This document shows, piece after piece, positions 35,620-35,664 of a stretch of DNA of 35,664 bases. The stretch's first letter is position 1, and each line of letters starts with the position of its first letter. Below the pieces are notes generated by a model that had not been told where the DNA came from, ran no database searches, and worked only from the letters and a program-made list of their open reading frames with translations. The translations under genes were made by a program, and so were the position numbers. Location: positions 1-35,664 of the forward strand of contig MESQ01000074.1 in the NCBI GenBank assembly GCA_001771065.1. Reading direction: 5' to 3'. Source of the DNA: Burkholderiales bacterium RIFOXYD12_FULL_59_19 (GTDB lineage Bacteria; Pseudomonadota; Gammaproteobacteria; Burkholderiales; Burkholderiaceae_C).

Positions 35620-35664
35620 ATGAAACCCCTGGTTTTTTTGCTTCCACACGCTGTCTACTGTTTG
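35620..35664 (+). CDS. Possible start of a further gene, cut by window end
   Basis: An ATG at 35620 opens a frame for 15 codons (MKPLVFLLPHAVYCL) to the window end. There is no clear ribosome binding site. It is recorded only because it could be the 5' end of a gene lying beyond the window. Confidence 0.2.
   Translation, partial: MKPLVFLLPHAVYCL

Overview
The window is chromosomal DNA of a Gram-negative bacterium, most likely a betaproteobacterium of the Burkholderiales (Comamonadaceae, Rhodoferax/Polaromonas-like). This rests on the protein sequences, the str operon order with rpsJ after tuf, a partial EI/HPr/EIIA-Man phosphotransferase set, a PA2778/PA2779-type pair, HemJ as the protoporphyrinogen oxidase and a Mg-type HemB. 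No database search was possible, so the genus is inference.

Region 1 (1-3500) is accessory. It holds an IS110-family (IS1111-like) element with its DEDD transposase on the minus strand, a noncoding stretch with an 8-bp tandem repeat, an exported transglutaminase-like protein, and a gap with a long near-perfect hairpin. Region 2 (3500-16500) holds metabolic and envelope genes. These are a lipoprotein C39-like peptidase with its small PA2779-type partner, phosphatidylserine decarboxylase, a LysR regulator, a GlcD-type FAD oxidase followed by LrgA/LrgB membrane proteins, the EIIA-HPr-EI phosphorelay, an MFS transporter, a DUF4197 protein, a divergent cytochrome c'/cytochrome b561 pair, a GNAT acetyltransferase and a peroxiredoxin.

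Region 3 (16500-26860) is the ribosomal block, all on the minus strand. It reads rpsL-rpsG-fusA-tuf-rpsJ, then a terminator-like hairpin, then a second promoter and rplC-rplD-rplW-rplB-rpsS-rplV-rpsC-rplP-rpmC-rpsQ, ended by a perfect palindromic terminator. Both transcription units have readable sigma70-type promoters with the same -35 hexamer. The gaps rpsG-fusA, fusA-tuf and tuf-rpsJ contain palindromes that look like dispersed repeats.

Region 4 (26860-35664) begins with minus-strand dacA, a thioredoxin-like [2Fe-2S] ferredoxin, a VanZ-like protein and hemJ. A 350-bp gap follows, and then plus-strand hemB, corA, marC and a lemA-TPM-TPM cluster closed by a terminator. The hemJ-hemB gap holds the most interesting item. 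It is a complete-looking minus-strand small RNA gene (promoter, two hairpins, intrinsic terminator) whose central loop carries an anti-Shine-Dalgarno CCUCC stretch. It may match a described betaproteobacterial toxic small RNA family. Other notable items are a glycolate oxidase-LrgAB neighbourhood that suggests organic-acid uptake, a terminator-like hairpin inside the start of the C39-like peptidase gene, and an inverted repeat covering the transposase ribosome binding site.
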